Of a stretch of DNA of 13,356 nt, positions 12,780 through 13,356 are shown one piece after another. The stretch lies in assembly GCA_023436515.1 (NCBI GenBank), contig JAEZIV010000156.1:1-13356 (forward strand). The letters are read 5' to 3'. The DNA comes from Bacillota bacterium (GTDB lineage Bacteria > Bacillota > Clostridia > Acetivibrionales > DSM-1351). A program made the translations under genes and the position numbers. The stretch's first letter is position 1; every line of letters starts with the position of its first letter. The notes below the pieces were generated by a model. It was given only the letters and a program-made list of their open reading frames with translations, made no database searches and was not told the DNA's origin.

Positions 12780-12809
12780 GGATAATAAAATACAAGTGAG
12801 GTTTTAATA

Positions 12810-13016
12810 ATGGCTAAAGTTATTTTTCATGAGGAAAGATGCAAGGGCTGTAAGCTTTGCGTAACAGTATGTCCTAAGAAAATTGTCATAATGAAATCCG
12901 ATAAATTGAATCAGAAGGGATTTCATCCTGCAGGTGTAGACGAAATGGAAAAATGTATCGGCTGTGCTTTCTGTGCAACAATTTGTCCTGATTGCGTTAT
13001 TGAGGTTGAAAAATAG
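12810..13016 (+). CDS. 2[4Fe-4S] ferredoxin subunit of 2-oxoacid:ferredoxin oxidoreductase
   Basis: 68 residues with two complete cluster motifs: C11-x2-C14-x2-C17-x3-C21-P and C49-x2-C52-x2-C55-x3-C59-P. Together they bind two [4Fe-4S] clusters that carry electrons from the thiamine-dependent catalytic subunits to external ferredoxin. The position directly upstream of the alpha subunit gene identifies it as the delta-type subunit (KorD/VorD). GAGG lies 8 nt before the ATG. The 142-bp gap to the next gene is unusually long for an operon and holds a strong inverted repeat. Confidence 0.92.
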   Translation: MAKVIFHEERCKGCKLCVTVCPKKIVIMKSDKLNQKGFHPAGVDEMEKCIGCAFCATICPDCVIEVEK

Positions 13017-13056
13017 TGCCGGGACAGTTTGTTTTATTTAATTTGATCCCTGCGAA

Positions 13057-13127
13057 TAAAAGCTGCCTTGAATTTTAAGGCTATGTACTTAGTGCTTCGT
13101 GCTAAATAAATATATGAGCAGCTTTTA
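13057..13127 (+). repeat. Inverted repeat enclosing two hairpins, between ferredoxin and alpha subunit genes
   Basis: Outer arms TAAAAGCTGC (13057-13066) and GCAGCTTTTA (13118-13127) pair perfectly over 10 bp. Inside are GCCTT / AAGGC (13065-13081, sharing GC with the outer stem) and TTAGTGC-TTC-GTGCTAA (13089-13105, two G-U pairs), giving a three-way-junction-like fold. It ends 18 bp before the AGGAGG of the next gene and has no U tract. Confidence 0.55.
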
Positions 13128-13158
13128 AGGTATTGAGATATTATTAGGAGGATAAGTT

Positions 13159-13356
13159 ATGTCTGAAAAATTATTAATGAAGGGGAACGAGGTAATTGCA
13201 GAAGCAGCGGTTAGAGCAGGCTGTAGGCACTATTTCGGATATCCCATAACACCGCAAACAGAAATTGCTCATTACATGGCTAAGAAAATGCCTGAAATAG
13301 AGGGTACTTTTGTTCAGGCCGAAAGTGAAGTTGCCGCAATTAACATGGTATATGGT
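13159..13356 (+). CDS. vorB: 2-oxoacid:ferredoxin oxidoreductase alpha subunit (VorB/KorA type), 5' part
   Basis: The first 66 residues of a gene cut by the window edge. [28 protein letters not shown] and the later [16 protein letters not shown] are hallmark sequences of the pyrimidine-binding/alpha domain of VOR and KOR enzymes; FGYPITPQ and the conserved Glu in QAESE contact thiamine pyrophosphate and the partner subunit in the family. The complex oxidises branched-chain 2-oxoacids or 2-oxoglutarate with CoA to acyl-CoA, CO2 and reduced ferredoxin in the cytoplasm. VorB is favoured by resemblance, but substrate specificity cannot be settled from this fragment. AGGAGG (13146-13151) lies 7 nt before the ATG. 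Confidence 0.93.
   Translation, partial: MSEKLLMKGNEVIAEAAVRAGCRHYFGYPITPQTEIAHYMAKKMPEIEGTFVQAESEVAAINMVYG

Overview
The window looks like chromosomal DNA of a low-GC, spore-forming, strictly anaerobic Clostridia member. The pointers are a spore germination protease (gpr), a ferredoxin-dependent 2-oxoacid oxidoreductase operon, bacterial-type 4Fe-4S ferredoxins, strong AGGAGG ribosome binding sites and several UUG starts. A cellulolytic Ruminiclostridium/Clostridium cluster III relative would fit, but that placement is an impression and not a search result. I see no prophage, IS element, CRISPR array, tRNA or rRNA.

Layout. 1-468 is the 3' part of a YdcF-like (DUF218) protein, convergent with a MATE efflux transporter (489-1862, minus). 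Then hemW (2138-3280, plus) converges on rpsT (minus) across a shared bidirectional terminator; rpsT appears to start at UUG at 3609. A 390-bp divergent region with an rpsT promoter, a long leader and an 11-bp tandem repeat leads to gpr (4000-5007), which ends in a double hairpin. Next is a two-gene operon: a small M50B-type membrane metalloprotease (5268-5978) and a full-length but motif-divergent NAD+-dependent DNA ligase (6006-7979), closed by a strong terminator.

A short ferredoxin gene (8106-8297, minus) is divergent from an amidohydrolase gene (8508-9368). Their shared 210-bp region holds a good promoter with two TGTATACA palindromes and a separate TCCGG/CCGGA palindrome. The amidohydrolase is followed by a small three-helix membrane protein. 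A lone membrane-anchored putative beta-propeller fragment (9820-10695) follows under its own promoter. Then come tcdA (tRNA t6A dehydratase), a P-loop ATPase and a small Cys-containing hypothetical gene, probably one transcript. The window closes with the start of a 2-oxoacid:ferredoxin oxidoreductase operon: a dicluster ferredoxin subunit, then the alpha subunit (VorB/KorA type), cut by the window edge. Both the operon leader and the gap between these two genes carry strong inverted repeats.

Most genes are ordinary housekeeping or accessory genes. The points most worth a second look are the ligase paralogue with substitutions at several NAD+/AMP-pocket positions and its protease partner, the UUG start and long leader of rpsT, the operator-like palindromes around 8350-8460, and the structured RNA candidates at 12707-12779 and 13057-13127. 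I did not find a convincing wholly new multi-gene system.
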